Shown here in pieces: positions 43,259 through 51,819 of a stretch of DNA of 64,000 bases. A program made the position numbers and the translations under genes. Location: NCBI RefSeq assembly GCF_024600715.1, contig NZ_CP102332.1, positions 3,658,001 through 3,722,000 of the forward strand, read 5' to 3'. The notes beneath the pieces were generated by a model. That model was not told the DNA's origin and searched no databases. It saw nothing but the letters and a program-made list of their open reading frames with translations. Position 1 is the stretch's first letter. Every line of letters starts with the position of its first letter. The stretch is from Streptomyces changanensis (GTDB lineage: Bacteria; Actinomycetota; Actinomycetes; Streptomycetales; Streptomycetaceae).

Positions 43259-43795
43259 ATGATCGCCAAGAGCCCGCAGCCACTCCTCGCCGCCCGCCTC
43301 AGGCGCCGGGGGCCCCTGCGCCGCGGACCACAGCGCGGGGGACCGGTGCGCCGGGGCGTCCTGCGCGCGCTGTTCACCGCCGCCGTCGCGTCGTTCACCG
43401 GTGGCGCGCTCGCGCGTGTCGCCACCACCCCGCACGACGGCCCAGGCGGGCCGCCGACCGGCGGCTCCGGGCCCGGGCGCGCGCCGGCCCCGGGCGCCGG
43501 GCGGCCCGTGCACGGCGCCTTCGACGAGACGTACCGGGGCCGCCGCATCCAGGGCAGGCCCGTCACGGCGGCCGTACCGGAGTTCGAGGTGCTCGTCGAC
43601 GGGCGGCCGCTGCACCTGATGCGCTGCGCGGGCGGCGGCTATCTCACCCTGGTGAACCACTACGAGACGTACCCGACGCCGCTCGCCGCGACCCGCGCCG
43701 CCGTCGACGAGCTGGGCGGGGCGCGGCTGGCCCGGTCCGTCGGGCACGGCGCGGCGCTGCGCCGGGAGGGGGGCGGCCATGGCGCACACGCGTAA
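43259..43795 (+). CDS. melC1: Tyrosinase cofactor MelC1
   Basis: 178 residues. The Arg-rich N-terminus (ARLRRRGPLRRGPQ...PVRRG) and hydrophobic VLRALFTAAVASFTGGALA form a probable Tat signal. The mature part has the caddie-protein core: FDETYRGRRIQGRP, EFEVLVDGRPLHLMRC, GGYLTLVNHYETYPTPLAATRAAV. MelC1 delivers copper to, and carries for export, the tyrosinase encoded next. ATG with GGGAGA upstream. The 3' end overlaps melC2 by 17 bases, fitting coupled synthesis. The N-terminal extension is longer and more basic than usual. Confidence 0.93.
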   Translation: MIAKSPQPLLAARLRRRGPLRRGPQRGGPVRRGVLRALFTAAVASFTGGALARVATTPHDGPGGPPTGGSGPGRAPAPGAGRPVHGAFDETYRGRRIQGRPVTAAVPEFEVLVDGRPLHLMRCAGGGYLTLVNHYETYPTPLAATRAAVDELGGARLARSVGHGAALRREGGGHGAHA

Positions 43796-44645
43796 GGACC
43801 AGCGCGACCTGAGCGCGGCCGAGCGGCGCAGGTTCGTCGCCGCGGTGCTGGAGCTGAAGCGCGCCGGCCGGTACGACGACTTCGTCCGCACGCACATCGC
43901 GTACTACGGCGCGGACGGCGAGAGCGGGCTGCGGACCGCGCACATGGCGCCGTCGTTCCTGCCGTGGCACCGCCAGTACCTGCTGGAGTTCGAGCGGGCC
44001 CTGCAGGAGGTCGACGCGGGCGTGACCGTGCCGTACTGGGACTGGACCCGCGACCGCAGCCCGGTGGGCCAGCCGTGGGGCGAGGACTTCCTCGGCGGCA
44101 ACGGCCGGCGCGGCGACCTCCGCGTCACGACCGGCCCCTTCGCGTACGCCACGGGCGACTGGACCGTCAACGTCGGCGTCACCGAGGATCGGTTCCTCAC
44201 GCGCGACTTCGGCCACCCCAAGGACCCCGTCGAGCTGCCCACGCGCGACGAGCTGGCGTGGGCGACTCGGGAGACCGTGTACGACGTGGCGCCCTGGGAC
44301 TCCACCAGCCCCGGTGGCTTCCGCAACCGGCTGGAGGGGTGGGTGCCCGGCCGCGGCAGCGCCCGGCTGCGCAACCACAACCGCGTGCACCGCTGGGTGG
44401 GCGGACTCATGCTGGGCGCGGCGTCGGTCAACGACCCGGTGTTCTGGCTGCACCACGCGTTCGTGGACGCCGTCTGGTCGCGCTGGCAGCGCCGCAACCC
44501 GGGCGCCCGCTACCTGCCCGCCGCCCCGCCGCCGCGCGGGTCGGCGCAGCACGGGCGGGTCGTGGCGCGGAACGAGCCGATGCCCCCGTGGGACGTGACG
44601 CCGGCCCAGCTGGCCGACCACAGCCGCCTGTACCGGTACGCCTGA
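43779..44645 (+). CDS. melC2: Tyrosinase MelC2
   Basis: 288 residues, the standard length. CuA ligands are His39 (FVRTHIAYYG), His55 (RTAHMAPSF) and His64 (LPWH). CuB ligands are His200 and His204 (RNHNRVHRW) and His226 (FWLHHAFVD), with the same 4- and 22-residue spacings as known Streptomyces tyrosinases. It oxidises tyrosine and catechols to quinones for melanin. It has no signal of its own and would be exported with MelC1. The gene pair sits in the accessory part of the window. Confidence 0.95.
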   Translation: MAHTRKDQRDLSAAERRRFVAAVLELKRAGRYDDFVRTHIAYYGADGESGLRTAHMAPSFLPWHRQYLLEFERALQEVDAGVTVPYWDWTRDRSPVGQPWGEDFLGGNGRRGDLRVTTGPFAYATGDWTVNVGVTEDRFLTRDFGHPKDPVELPTRDELAWATRETVYDVAPWDSTSPGGFRNRLEGWVPGRGSARLRNHNRVHRWVGGLMLGAASVNDPVFWLHHAFVDAVWSRWQRRNPGARYLPAAPPPRGSAQHGRVVARNEPMPPWDVTPAQLADHSRLYRYA

Positions 44646-44653
44646 CGGGTGCG

Positions 44654-44700
44654 GGTACGGAAGTGGCCCCCGGCGGTGCGCCGGGGGCCACTTCCGTACC
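44654..44700. terminator. Bidirectional terminator between melC2 and chaplin gene
   Basis: Two 22-base arms (44654-44675 and 44679-44700) pair perfectly around a GTG loop. They lie between the convergent stops of melC2 and the chaplin gene, eight bases after the former. Confidence 0.9.
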
Positions 44701-44736
44701 GGGGAGCGGCACGGGGAGCAGGAGGGAACGGGAGCG

Positions 44737-45069
44737 TCAGCTGCCGTAGCCGTTCTCGCCCTTGCCGTCGTAGTGGCCGCCGTGGTGGCCGCCCTTGCCG
44801 TCGTCGCTCTTCTCCTTGTGGTCCTTGCCGCCGTTGTTGATGCAGACGTTGCCGAACGCGGGGTTGAGGAGACCGACGGCGTTGATGGTGTTGCCGCAGA
44901 TGTTGACCGGGATGTGGATCGGCGCCTGGAGCACGTTGCCCGACAGGACACCGGGCGAGTTGACGGCGGCGGCGTTGGCCTCCGCGTCGGCGAGGGCCAT
45001 GCCGGCCCCGCTCAGGACGACAGCGCCCGTGCCGGCGATGATGACGGCAGCCTTCGCGATGCGAGACAT
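44737..45069 (-). CDS. Chaplin with hydrophilic C-terminal tail
   Basis: 110 residues. A signal peptide (MSRIAKAAVIIAGTGAVVLSGAGMALA) precedes a single chaplin domain: AAAVNSPGVLSGNVLQAPIH, two Cys in NICGNTINAVGLLNP...NVCINN. Chaplins assemble into the amyloid-like sheath that makes aerial hyphae hydrophobic. Unlike short chaplins, which stop at the second Cys motif, this one continues about 33 residues with Gly, Lys, Asp, His and Glu (KDHKEKSDDGKGGHHGG). The tail could bind metal or polymer, or stay water-facing. AAGGAGTT provides the ribosome site. No sorting signal is present. Confidence 0.92.
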   Translation of the reverse strand: MSRIAKAAVIIAGTGAVVLSGAGMALADAEANAAAVNSPGVLSGNVLQAPIHIPVNICGNTINAVGLLNPAFGNVCINNGGKDHKEKSDDGKGGHHGGHYDGKGENGYGS

Positions 45070-45306
45070 TCAGGAACTCCTTGTCGATGGGAACACGACC
45101 GCGGACCAGCGGGCGTCACCCCGCTTCAACGCGGATTCTCACGTATGGTAACGGCTTGCTCGCTCTCCGTACCGTAACGGGTTGGTGCGGAGCGCCCGCG
45201 GACGGGCCGCGGGTCGGTGACCATGCGACAAGCCGTCGGGTGTAACGAGCGGCGGTCGGACGGGTGGCGGGAAGAACGCTTTCTTCACTCGCACCCTCCG
45301 GCGTGT

Positions 45307-45831
45307 TCACCCCTCCTGCGGGGACAGTCCGAGGTCGGACTCCAGGACGCCGGAGAGGGTGGGGGAGAGGGCGGCCGCCTTCGGCAGCCGGACGCCCGGC
45401 AGGCCCGGCTCCCCTCCCCGCGGCAGGGAGAGCGGCTCGCCGAGGGAGGCGCCCGGCGCGGACGTCTCCACATCGGAGCGCGGCGAGGTCAGCAGGGCCG
45501 TACCGAGCGGGCGGCCGCCGAGGAGGCTCGGCATCGGCGCTCCGACGCGGGTCTCGGGGAACTCGCTGCCGATCGGCGTGCGCGGCAGCAGGGTGAGCTC
45601 CGGGAGGCCGCCCTCGCCGACGTGGCCGAGGTCCTGCGGCATGCCGGGCGTGAGCAGCGGCATGGCGGTGCTCACGGTCGGCGGGGTGACCGGGAGGACG
45701 CCGCCCAGGGACTGCAGCGGGAGATCCACCGGCGCTTCCGCGGCGGCCGCGGGGGTGGCCAGTGCCGCGGCGGCCGCCGAGGCGAGGCACGTGGCGAGGA
45801 TCCCCGCACCGACCTGAGACTTCACGTTCAT
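45307..45831 (-). CDS. Small secreted protein, unknown
   Basis: 174 residues, not recognised. A clear signal peptide (MNVKSQVGAGILATCLASAAAAALATPAAAA) is followed by a Pro/Leu/Gly-rich mature part with repeated short LP.L words (LPLQSLGGVLPVTPP, PLLTPGMPQDLG). It has no Cys after the signal. It lies in a run of minus-strand exported proteins between two chaplin genes, suggesting a surface role during development, by context only. Confidence 0.75.
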   Translation of the reverse strand: MNVKSQVGAGILATCLASAAAAALATPAAAAEAPVDLPLQSLGGVLPVTPPTVSTAMPLLTPGMPQDLGHVGEGGLPELTLLPRTPIGSEFPETRVGAPMPSLLGGRPLGTALLTSPRSDVETSAPGASLGEPLSLPRGGEPGLPGVRLPKAAALSPTLSGVLESDLGLSPQEG

Positions 45832-46004
45832 CTTCTGCGTACGCCTTCCCGGACGTGTGAACGGGAATTCGTTTCTGCGTTGCGGTAGCGAGCACCGCCG
45901 CGGAAGGGCGTGGAATTCGTCTGCTTGCAGTAGTGCCCGGAACACGGGAACGGGGGGCCGGGCGGAAAACGTTGTCGTCCCCGTCAGGCCCCCGTTCCCT
46001 CGGG

Positions 46005-46280
46005 TTACTTGCCGAGCGGCAGGCCGCCCAACAGCGGTGCGGCCTTGTCGGCGGCGTTCAGGCCGCCGGCCGTGTCGGCCACCTTGCCGACGACCTTGTT
46101 GTCGGCCACCTTGTCGACCCCGCCGGAGGGAACCGCCTCGGTCAGACCCCGCTTGCCCAGCGTGTCGACCGCCCCGTTGAGGCTGGAGGGCGTGAGGGTG
46201 TCGGCGGCGAAGGCGGGGGCGGCCATGCCCATCGCCATCACGGAGCCGGCGACGACCGCGGCAACCTTCGTGGGCTTCAT
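46005..46280 (-). CDS. Small secreted protein, unknown
   Basis: 91 residues. The signal peptide MKPTKVAAVVAGSVMAMGMAAPAFA is followed by a short mature part, ADTLTPSSLNGAVDTLGKR...VVGKVADTAGGLNAADKAAPLLGGLP. It is Lys/Asp/Gly-rich and without Cys. Related small proteins occur beside chaplin genes in Streptomyces, but no function is known to me. GGAAGGA about eight bases before the ATG. Confidence 0.75.
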   Translation of the reverse strand: MKPTKVAAVVAGSVMAMGMAAPAFAADTLTPSSLNGAVDTLGKRGLTEAVPSGGVDKVADNKVVGKVADTAGGLNAADKAAPLLGGLPLGK

Positions 46281-46490
46281 CGGGAGAGTCCTTCCTGGAA
46301 AGGCATCGTGCGTGGCAACTCGCGCCGCCGAACCGGTACTTGGCCGGGGCGGGTCGGCGCTCTCTGCCCTCTGTAACGAGCCCTCGGCGCGCCGGAAACT
46401 CCGTCGGCGGTTATTTCTCGCCACTGCACCCGAATGAAGTGCGGCAGTCGGATAATCCGACCAGTGTGAAAGGACGTCAAACGAAACGGA

Positions 46491-46532
46491 GGGCCGGGTC
46501 CCGCGCCGTCTCGGCGGAACGGGACCCGGCCC
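46491..46532 (-). terminator. Terminator hairpin
   Basis: GGGCCGGGTCCCG and CGGGACCCGGCCC form a 13-bp stem with a 16-base loop, 33 bases past the stop of the minus-strand secreted-protein gene ending at 46566. Confidence 0.8.
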
Positions 46533-46565
46533 GGTACGGCGTCGTGCCCGAGCGCGGACCCACCG

Positions 46566-47126
46566 CTAACCGGTCGTGGTGGCGGCCGGGGGCTGGGGGA
46601 GCGTGACGGGCGCCTGCGGGGTGAAGAAGTCCGCGTCCGGGAACCAGTCGCTGGAGACGCCCGTGATCGGGACGTCCGGCCGCACGACCTCGGGGACGGT
46701 GATCTCCGGCAGGGCGATCCCCGGCGTCGTGGTACCCGCGGCGGGGTCCTGGGTCGCGGGCGTGTCGGTGCCGGGGGCCTGCGGGAGCTGCGTGCTCGGC
46801 ACGTCGACGGGGAGGTCGGGCATCGAGACGCCCGTGAGGCCCCCGACGGTGCCGAGGACGGCGTCGATGAGCTTCTGCACCGACTCCGGGAGGTTCTCGG
46901 GCATACCGGTCGTCGCCTGGTCCTTGGTCATGGAGGCGATCAGCTCGTCCACCGCCGCCTGCACGGCGGCGGTGGCGTCGTCCGTGGCGTCGGTGTCGGC
47001 GGCGACGGCGGTGGGCGCGTCCGGGCGGGTCTGCGGTGCGTCGGCCAGGGCGGGGCCCGCGGTGCCGAGGGTGAGCGCGGCGCAGACGGCGGCGAGCGCG
47101 ACGCGGCGGGATGTCAGGAGGCGCAT
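46566..47126 (-). CDS. Secreted Pro/Thr-rich protein, unknown
   Basis: 186 residues, not recognised. A signal peptide (MRLLTSRRVALAAVCAALTLGTAGPALA) is followed by an acidic helical section (DATDDATAAVQAAVDELIASM, LPESVQKLIDAVLGTVGGLTG) and then a Pro/Thr/Ala-rich tail with VP/LP repeats. GGAAGGAAG upstream of ATG. No Cys in the mature part and no sorting signal. It is neighbour to a short chaplin gene. Confidence 0.75.
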   Translation of the reverse strand: MRLLTSRRVALAAVCAALTLGTAGPALADAPQTRPDAPTAVAADTDATDDATAAVQAAVDELIASMTKDQATTGMPENLPESVQKLIDAVLGTVGGLTGVSMPDLPVDVPSTQLPQAPGTDTPATQDPAAGTTTPGIALPEITVPEVVRPDVPITGVSSDWFPDADFFTPQAPVTLPQPPAATTTG

Positions 47127-47330
47127 GCGCGAGTTCTTCCTTCCGGGTGGGACGGCGGACTGGTGTCCTCACCGTGCGCCGCCCGGCGGGCGCCCGCAAG
47201 CGCGTACGACACGGAGGGTGACTGCGTCCCACGGGTGAACGCACCCGCCCTGAGCTGCGGTGACGCGCCGCCGCACCGGTCGTGGCGGCCGGTGCGGGCG
47301 CGCCGCCAAGAGGGTGGCCGGACACACGGC

Positions 47331-47364
47331 GGCGCCGCCCCGGCAAGGATCACGGGGCGGCGCC
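47331..47364 (-). terminator. Terminator hairpin after short chaplin gene
   Basis: GGCGCCGCCCCG and CGGGGCGGCGCC form a 12-bp stem around a 10-base loop, 31 bases past the minus-strand chaplin stop. Confidence 0.85.
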
Positions 47365-47394
47365 ATCGCGTGGGGGGAGATCCCGGCGGGGTCG

Positions 47395-47634
47395 TCAGTC
47401 GTTGATGCAGACGTTGCCGAAGGTCGGGTTCAGCAGGCCGATGATGTCGATGGTGTTGCCGCAGAGGTTGATCGGGATGTGGATCGGCACCTGGACGATG
47501 TTGCCCGAGATGACACCGGGGGAGCCCACGGCCGCGGCGTGCGCGTCGGCGTCGGCGTTCGCGACGCCGGCGGCACCCGCCACGGACGCGGCTACGGCGG
47601 AGGTCAGGACGGCAGCCTTCGCGATACGGGACAT
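47395..47634 (-). CDS. Short chaplin
   Basis: 79 residues, the standard short-chaplin length: signal peptide MSRIAKAAVLTSAVAASVAGAAGVANA, then one chaplin domain with two Cys (NLCGNTIDIIGLLNPTFGNVCIND). It is secreted and assembles at the air-water interface as amyloid fibres, usually with disulfide pairing. The signal peptide starts with the same MSRIAKAAV as the tailed chaplin 2.3 kb away, indicating duplication. GGAGTTCTCC upstream gives the ribosome site. Confidence 0.94.
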   Translation of the reverse strand: MSRIAKAAVLTSAVAASVAGAAGVANADADAHAAAVGSPGVISGNIVQVPIHIPINLCGNTIDIIGLLNPTFGNVCIND

Positions 47635-47987
47635 GGTGGAGAACTCCTAGGTTTCGGGTGAAGCGGTGCGGCCGACGCGGCCGGCGGCATGAACAACGCA
47701 TGAGCGCTCCCGCCGTTCCGCCACCGAACGGGTGACGCGGACGTGCCGGGCCAGGCCGGGAGCGCGGTGCCGGGGTGTGTACCGCGTGATGCAAGGGGTG
47801 CCGCGTGGTGTCGAGGGATGCCGTGGAGTGACCGGGGTGGTGGCGAACGTGTCAGATAAACGGTCGTGTTGCTCCCTATATGTTCTCAATGCTTCGTGTT
47901 TTGCTCATGGGGTTATAACGTGCGTGCTGTTGCGTCGATCCATCCCGGTGGGATCCGTTTCGTCACTCCTCAACGCGGAGAACCCCT
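47635..47987. other. Divergent regulatory region, AT-rich
   Basis: 353 bp between the divergent short chaplin and the DUF11-head protein gene. About 47840-47945 is strikingly AT-rich for this genome (CTATATGTTCTCAATGCTTCG, GGGGTTATAACG), a likely promoter zone. No element could be assigned with confidence. Confidence 0.5.
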
Positions 47988-49094
47988 ATGCGGAATCCAG
48001 TGGTGCCCGCCGTGCGGCGCGGGCTGGTCTGCGTCCTTTTTTGTGCCGCCCTGTCAGCCGTACTCCCCGCCACCGCCGCGCCCCGCGTGAAGGAGCAGCA
48101 GCGCATTCCGTTCGCCCAGCGGTACCACGCGGTCCAGCACGGCGGTCTGGCGCGCGCCGCGAATTCGGCGATCACCTGTAGGGAATCCGCCGCGAACGAC
48201 CGTGCCGCGAACCTCCCCTGCCTTTCCGCGCGGGGCGGCAAGAGCGCTGCCGCGAACCACGCCTTCGACATGTTCTACACGGACGTGGACGACGACCCGA
48301 ACACCTTCAACTCCAGCCGCGCGGAGCTCGTCCTGCCGAAGGACGCCCAGGTCACGTACGCCCGGCTGTACTGGGGCGGCAACCTCCGCGTGGGCGAGCA
48401 GAAGCCGCCGGAGGACAACGGGCGGGTCCTCGTCGCGGAACCCGGCGGCGCCTACAAGGCCGTCCTCGCCGATTCCGTCATCGGCCACCGCACGGCCGAC
48501 GGGGCCGACGCCTTCCAAGCCACCGCGGACCTCACGGAACTCGTCCGGAGCTCCGGCCCCGGCATGTACACCGTCGCCCAGATCAACGTCGCCATGGGGC
48601 GTTCGGGAGTGGGCGCCTGGGGTGGTTGGACGCTCGTCGTGGCGTACGCGAAGAAAGGCGCCCCGCTGCGCCACCTCGCCCTCTGGGACGGATTCGAGAC
48701 ACTCACCCGCGACCGGCGTTCCGTGGACGTGGAACTCGGCCGCATGCGCGTTCCCGTGGGCGGATCGGGACGCCTCGGGATCGTCGCCTACGACGGTGAT
48801 CGCGGTATGGCGGGCGATTCCCTCGCCTTCACTCCGCGCACCGGCCGCCCGGTGTCCCTGCACGATTCCGCGAACGCCCGGGACGACGTCCTGAACTCCA
48901 CCGTCACGGACTCCGGCGCCGAGCGGATCCGCCGCGAGCCCGCCCACCGCAACACCCTCGGCTACGACTCCGACGTCCTGGACCTCGACGCGGCGCTCGT
49001 CGGCGGTGCCGACGACGTCTCCGTGCGGGTCGGCACGGCCGGCGACTACGTCTGGCTCGGCGCGCTGTTCCTGGAGGCCGACGCCCCCGGCTGA
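47988..49094 (+). CDS. Secreted protein equivalent to the N-terminal head of DUF11-type surface proteins
   Basis: 368 residues with signal peptide (MRNPVVPAVRRGLVCVLFCAALSAVLPATAA). The mature part matches the N-terminal module of large Streptomyces DUF11-repeat surface proteins: RYHAVQHGGLARAANS, FYTDVDDDPNTFNSSRAEL, YARLYWGGNLRVGEQKPPED, AWGGWTLVVAYAKKGAPLRHLALWDGF and NTLGYDSDVLDL. In those proteins this head is followed by repeated DUF11 domains and a membrane anchor; here it stops cleanly with no anchor. It may be a free secreted form. ATG with GGAG upstream. Confidence 0.78.
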   Translation: MRNPVVPAVRRGLVCVLFCAALSAVLPATAAPRVKEQQRIPFAQRYHAVQHGGLARAANSAITCRESAANDRAANLPCLSARGGKSAAANHAFDMFYTDVDDDPNTFNSSRAELVLPKDAQVTYARLYWGGNLRVGEQKPPEDNGRVLVAEPGGAYKAVLADSVIGHRTADGADAFQATADLTELVRSSGPGMYTVAQINVAMGRSGVGAWGGWTLVVAYAKKGAPLRHLALWDGFETLTRDRRSVDVELGRMRVPVGGSGRLGIVAYDGDRGMAGDSLAFTPRTGRPVSLHDSANARDDVLNSTVTDSGAERIRREPAHRNTLGYDSDVLDLDAALVGGADDVSVRVGTAGDYVWLGALFLEADAPG

Positions 49095-49135
49095 TCCCTC
49101 CCACCCCGCCACCGCTTCGTCAGAAAGGGCCAAGC

Positions 49136-50296
49136 GTGCGTCCTCCCCTCACCGCACTGCACGTCGTCCAGCCCGGGGACGGCGGGGTCGCCCGGGTCGT
49201 CGCCGACGTGGTCGGCGCCCACGTGGCGCAGGGCATGCGCGTCGCCGTCGCCTGCCCGCCCGGCACCCCGCTCGCCGCCGCCGTCCTCGCGCGCGGTGCC
49301 GAGCTCCACGCCTGGCCTGCCACCCGCGAACCGGGACGGCGGGTCCTCGCGGAGAGCCGCGGCGTCGCCGAACTCGTCGAACGGGTGGGGCCGCACCTCG
49401 TCCACGCGCACAGTGCCAAGGCCGGGCTCGCCGCCCGCATCGCCGTACGCGGTCAGGTGCCGACCGTCTACCAGCCGCACGCCTGGTCTTTCGAGGCCGT
49501 CGACGGGGCGGCCGCCGCGCTGGCCCGGCGCTGGGAGCGGTGGGCCGCCCGGTGGACCGACCGCGTGATCTGCGTCAGCGAGGCCGAACGCCGCCGGGGC
49601 GAGCGCGCCGGCGTGCGCGCCGCCTGGACGGTCGTCCACAACGGCGTCGACACCACCCGGTTCGGCCCCTACCCGACGAGCGCCGAACGGGCCGTCGCCC
49701 GCACGGTGCTCGTCCCGGGCACCCCGCCGGCCGCGCCCGTCGTCGTGTGCGTGGGGCGGCTGTGCCGACAGAAGGGGCAGGACGTCCTGCTGCGCGCCTG
49801 GGACGCCGTCACCGCGCGCGTACCGGGCGCCCGGCTGGTCCTCGTCGGCGACGGCCCCGCCGCCGGGGCCCTGCGCGCCGCGGCGCCGCCGTCCGTCGTC
49901 CTCGCCGGGGCGGTGGCGGACGTCCGGCCCTGGTACCGGGCCGCCGACCTCGTCGTCCTGCCGTCCCGCTGGGAGGGCATGGCGCTCGCCCCGCTGGAGG
50001 CCATGGCGTCCGGCCGGCCGGTCCTCCTCACGGACGTCGACGGCGCCCGCGAGAGCCTCCCGCCGGGCCAGGCCGCGCACTGCCTCGTACCGTCCGGGGA
50101 CGCGCGGGCGCTGGCGGCGGCGCTCGTCCGGCTGCTCCAGCGGCCGATCCTCCGGCAGACCCTCGGGCGCCAGGCGCACCAGCACGTCCTCACCCGCTTC
50201 GACGTACGCCGGGCCGGCGCCGCCATCGCCGACGTGTACCGCGAGGTGGCCGCCGCCCCGCGCCACCGCGAGCTCAGAGAGCCGATCCCCCAGTGA
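49136..50296 (+). CDS. GT4-family glycosyltransferase, first gene of exopolysaccharide operon
   Basis: 386 residues with the GT-B fold. N-terminal HVVQPGDGGVARVVADVV, then HLVHAHSAKAGLAARIA and WTVVHNGVDTTRFGP. The C-terminal nucleotide-sugar site shows VVCVGRLCRQKGQDVLLRAW, LVLVGDGPAAG and PSRWEGMALAPLEAMASGRPVLLTDV (E-x7-E). It adds a sugar from a nucleotide donor to a lipid-linked intermediate on the cytoplasmic face. GTG with AAAGGG upstream. Its stop overlaps the next start (GTGA), opening a run of eight coupled genes. Confidence 0.9.
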   Translation: MRPPLTALHVVQPGDGGVARVVADVVGAHVAQGMRVAVACPPGTPLAAAVLARGAELHAWPATREPGRRVLAESRGVAELVERVGPHLVHAHSAKAGLAARIAVRGQVPTVYQPHAWSFEAVDGAAAALARRWERWAARWTDRVICVSEAERRRGERAGVRAAWTVVHNGVDTTRFGPYPTSAERAVARTVLVPGTPPAAPVVVCVGRLCRQKGQDVLLRAWDAVTARVPGARLVLVGDGPAAGALRAAAPPSVVLAGAVADVRPWYRAADLVVLPSRWEGMALAPLEAMASGRPVLLTDVDGARESLPPGQAAHCLVPSGDARALAAALVRLLQRPILRQTLGRQAHQHVLTRFDVRRAGAAIADVYREVAAAPRHRELREPIPQ

Positions 50297-51819
50297 CCAC
50301 GGAAAGCACCAGCACCTCCGGTGCCCACACCACCCGGGCCGCCCCCGCTCCCGCCGCCGGGGGCCTCGTCCTCGCCCCGCAGCGCGGCGCCCGTGGGCGG
50401 ACCGCCGCGCCGCGGCCCCGCCCGGTCCCGCAGGCGCCGTTCGTCGCCGCGCTCGTGGCCGTGGAGTGCGCGGCCGTGCTGCCCGCGGCGACCGTCCTCA
50501 CGCCCGGGCAGCGGTCCGCCGTGCTGCTGCTCCAGCTGACCGCGTGCGCCGTCGCCCTGCACGCGTGTGCGGGCCTGTACCGGCCGACCGCGCTCGGCGC
50601 CGTACGCGCCGGGCGGTACGCCGGCCTCCTCGACGAACTCCCCGCGCTCGCCGGGCGGCTGGCCGTCGTCTGGTGCGCGGCGGCCGCGTTGCTCGCTGCC
50701 CGGTCACCGGAGCAGGTCCTCGTGCCGGGCACGCTGGCCGGCGCGTACGCCCTGCACCTGGCGGTCGTCGCCACCGGCCGGGCGGCCGTCCACCACCGGC
50801 GCCGCCGCGTCGCCCGCGACCAGCCGTGCGCCGCGCTCGTCGTGGGCGCGGTGCCGGCCGCGCAGCACCTCGCCGCACTGCTGCTGCAGCACCCCGAGTA
50901 CGGCGTCCGGCCGGTCGGGCTCGTCGGCCCGGCGCAGGACATCCCGCAGCCGGCGGGCGCCGAGCCGTCGACGGGGCCGGCGCTGCCGCTGCTGGCCTCC
51001 CCGGAGGAGGTCCAGCGGGCCGTCATCCAAAACGGCGTCCAAGACGCCCTGTTCGTCCCCGGCGACGAGGGCGCGCCCCGCGCCGAGCAACTGGCCCTCC
51101 TGCGCCGGCACGGGTGCGCCACCTGGCTCGTCGGGCCCCCCGCGCGCGTGGGGGCCCCTTCCCCCGGAGCGGCGCCCGACCCCATGGGGCGGCACCTGTG
51201 GGGGTACGCCTTCCGCCTCCTGGAGGCCCCGGGGCCGCGCCCGGGGCGGGCCGCCAAGCGGGCCCTGGACGTGGCGGGCGCCGGGCTCCTGCTGCTGGCC
51301 GCCGCCCCCCTCCTGCTGCTGTGCGCCGCCGCGGTACGCCTCGCCGACGGGCCCGGGATCCTCTTCCGCCAGGAGCGCGTCGGCGAGGGCGGCCGGCTCT
51401 TCACCCTGCTGAAGTTCCGCACGCTGCGCCCCGCGGACGAGCACGAGGCCGCCACCCGCTGGAGCGTCGCCCACGACGAACGGCTCGGCACCGTCGGCTC
51501 GTTCCTCCGCCGCACCTCGCTCGACGAGCTGCCGCAGCTGTGGAACGTGCTGCGGGGCGACATGAGCCTCGTCGGACCGCGTCCCGAACGCCCGTACTTC
51601 GTCGACCGGTTCAGCCGCCTCCACGGCGACTACGCCGCCCGCCATCGCATGCCCGCCGGCCTGACCGGGCTGGCGCAGGTGCACGGGCTGCGCGGCGACA
51701 CCTCCATCGAGGACCGGTGCCGCTTCGACAACCACTACATCGACCACTGGTCGCTCGGGCAGGACGTGCGCATCCTCCTGCGCACCGCCGCCACGCTGAT
51801 CCGCCCGGCGGGCAGCTGA
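50293..51819 (+). CDS. Priming polyprenyl-phosphate glycosylphosphotransferase (WcaJ/CpsE type)
   Basis: 508 residues. Several N-terminal membrane helices precede a nucleotide-binding-like region (CAALVVGAVPAAQHLAALLLQHPEYGVRPVGLVG). The C-terminal bacterial sugar transferase domain has KRALDVAGAGLLLLAAAPLLLL, GPGILFRQERVGEGGRLFTLLKFRTL, RTSLDELPQLWNVLRGDMSLVGPRPE and GLTGLAQVHGLRGDTS. It transfers a sugar phosphate to undecaprenyl phosphate to begin repeat-unit synthesis. Both start and stop overlap neighbours by a few bases. Confidence 0.94.
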   Translation: MTTESTSTSGAHTTRAAPAPAAGGLVLAPQRGARGRTAAPRPRPVPQAPFVAALVAVECAAVLPAATVLTPGQRSAVLLLQLTACAVALHACAGLYRPTALGAVRAGRYAGLLDELPALAGRLAVVWCAAAALLAARSPEQVLVPGTLAGAYALHLAVVATGRAAVHHRRRRVARDQPCAALVVGAVPAAQHLAALLLQHPEYGVRPVGLVGPAQDIPQPAGAEPSTGPALPLLASPEEVQRAVIQNGVQDALFVPGDEGAPRAEQLALLRRHGCATWLVGPPARVGAPSPGAAPDPMGRHLWGYAFRLLEAPGPRPGRAAKRALDVAGAGLLLLAAAPLLLLCAAAVRLADGPGILFRQERVGEGGRLFTLLKFRTLRPADEHEAATRWSVAHDERLGTVGSFLRRTSLDELPQLWNVLRGDMSLVGPRPERPYFVDRFSRLHGDYAARHRMPAGLTGLAQVHGLRGDTSIEDRCRFDNHYIDHWSLGQDVRILLRTAATLIRPAGS

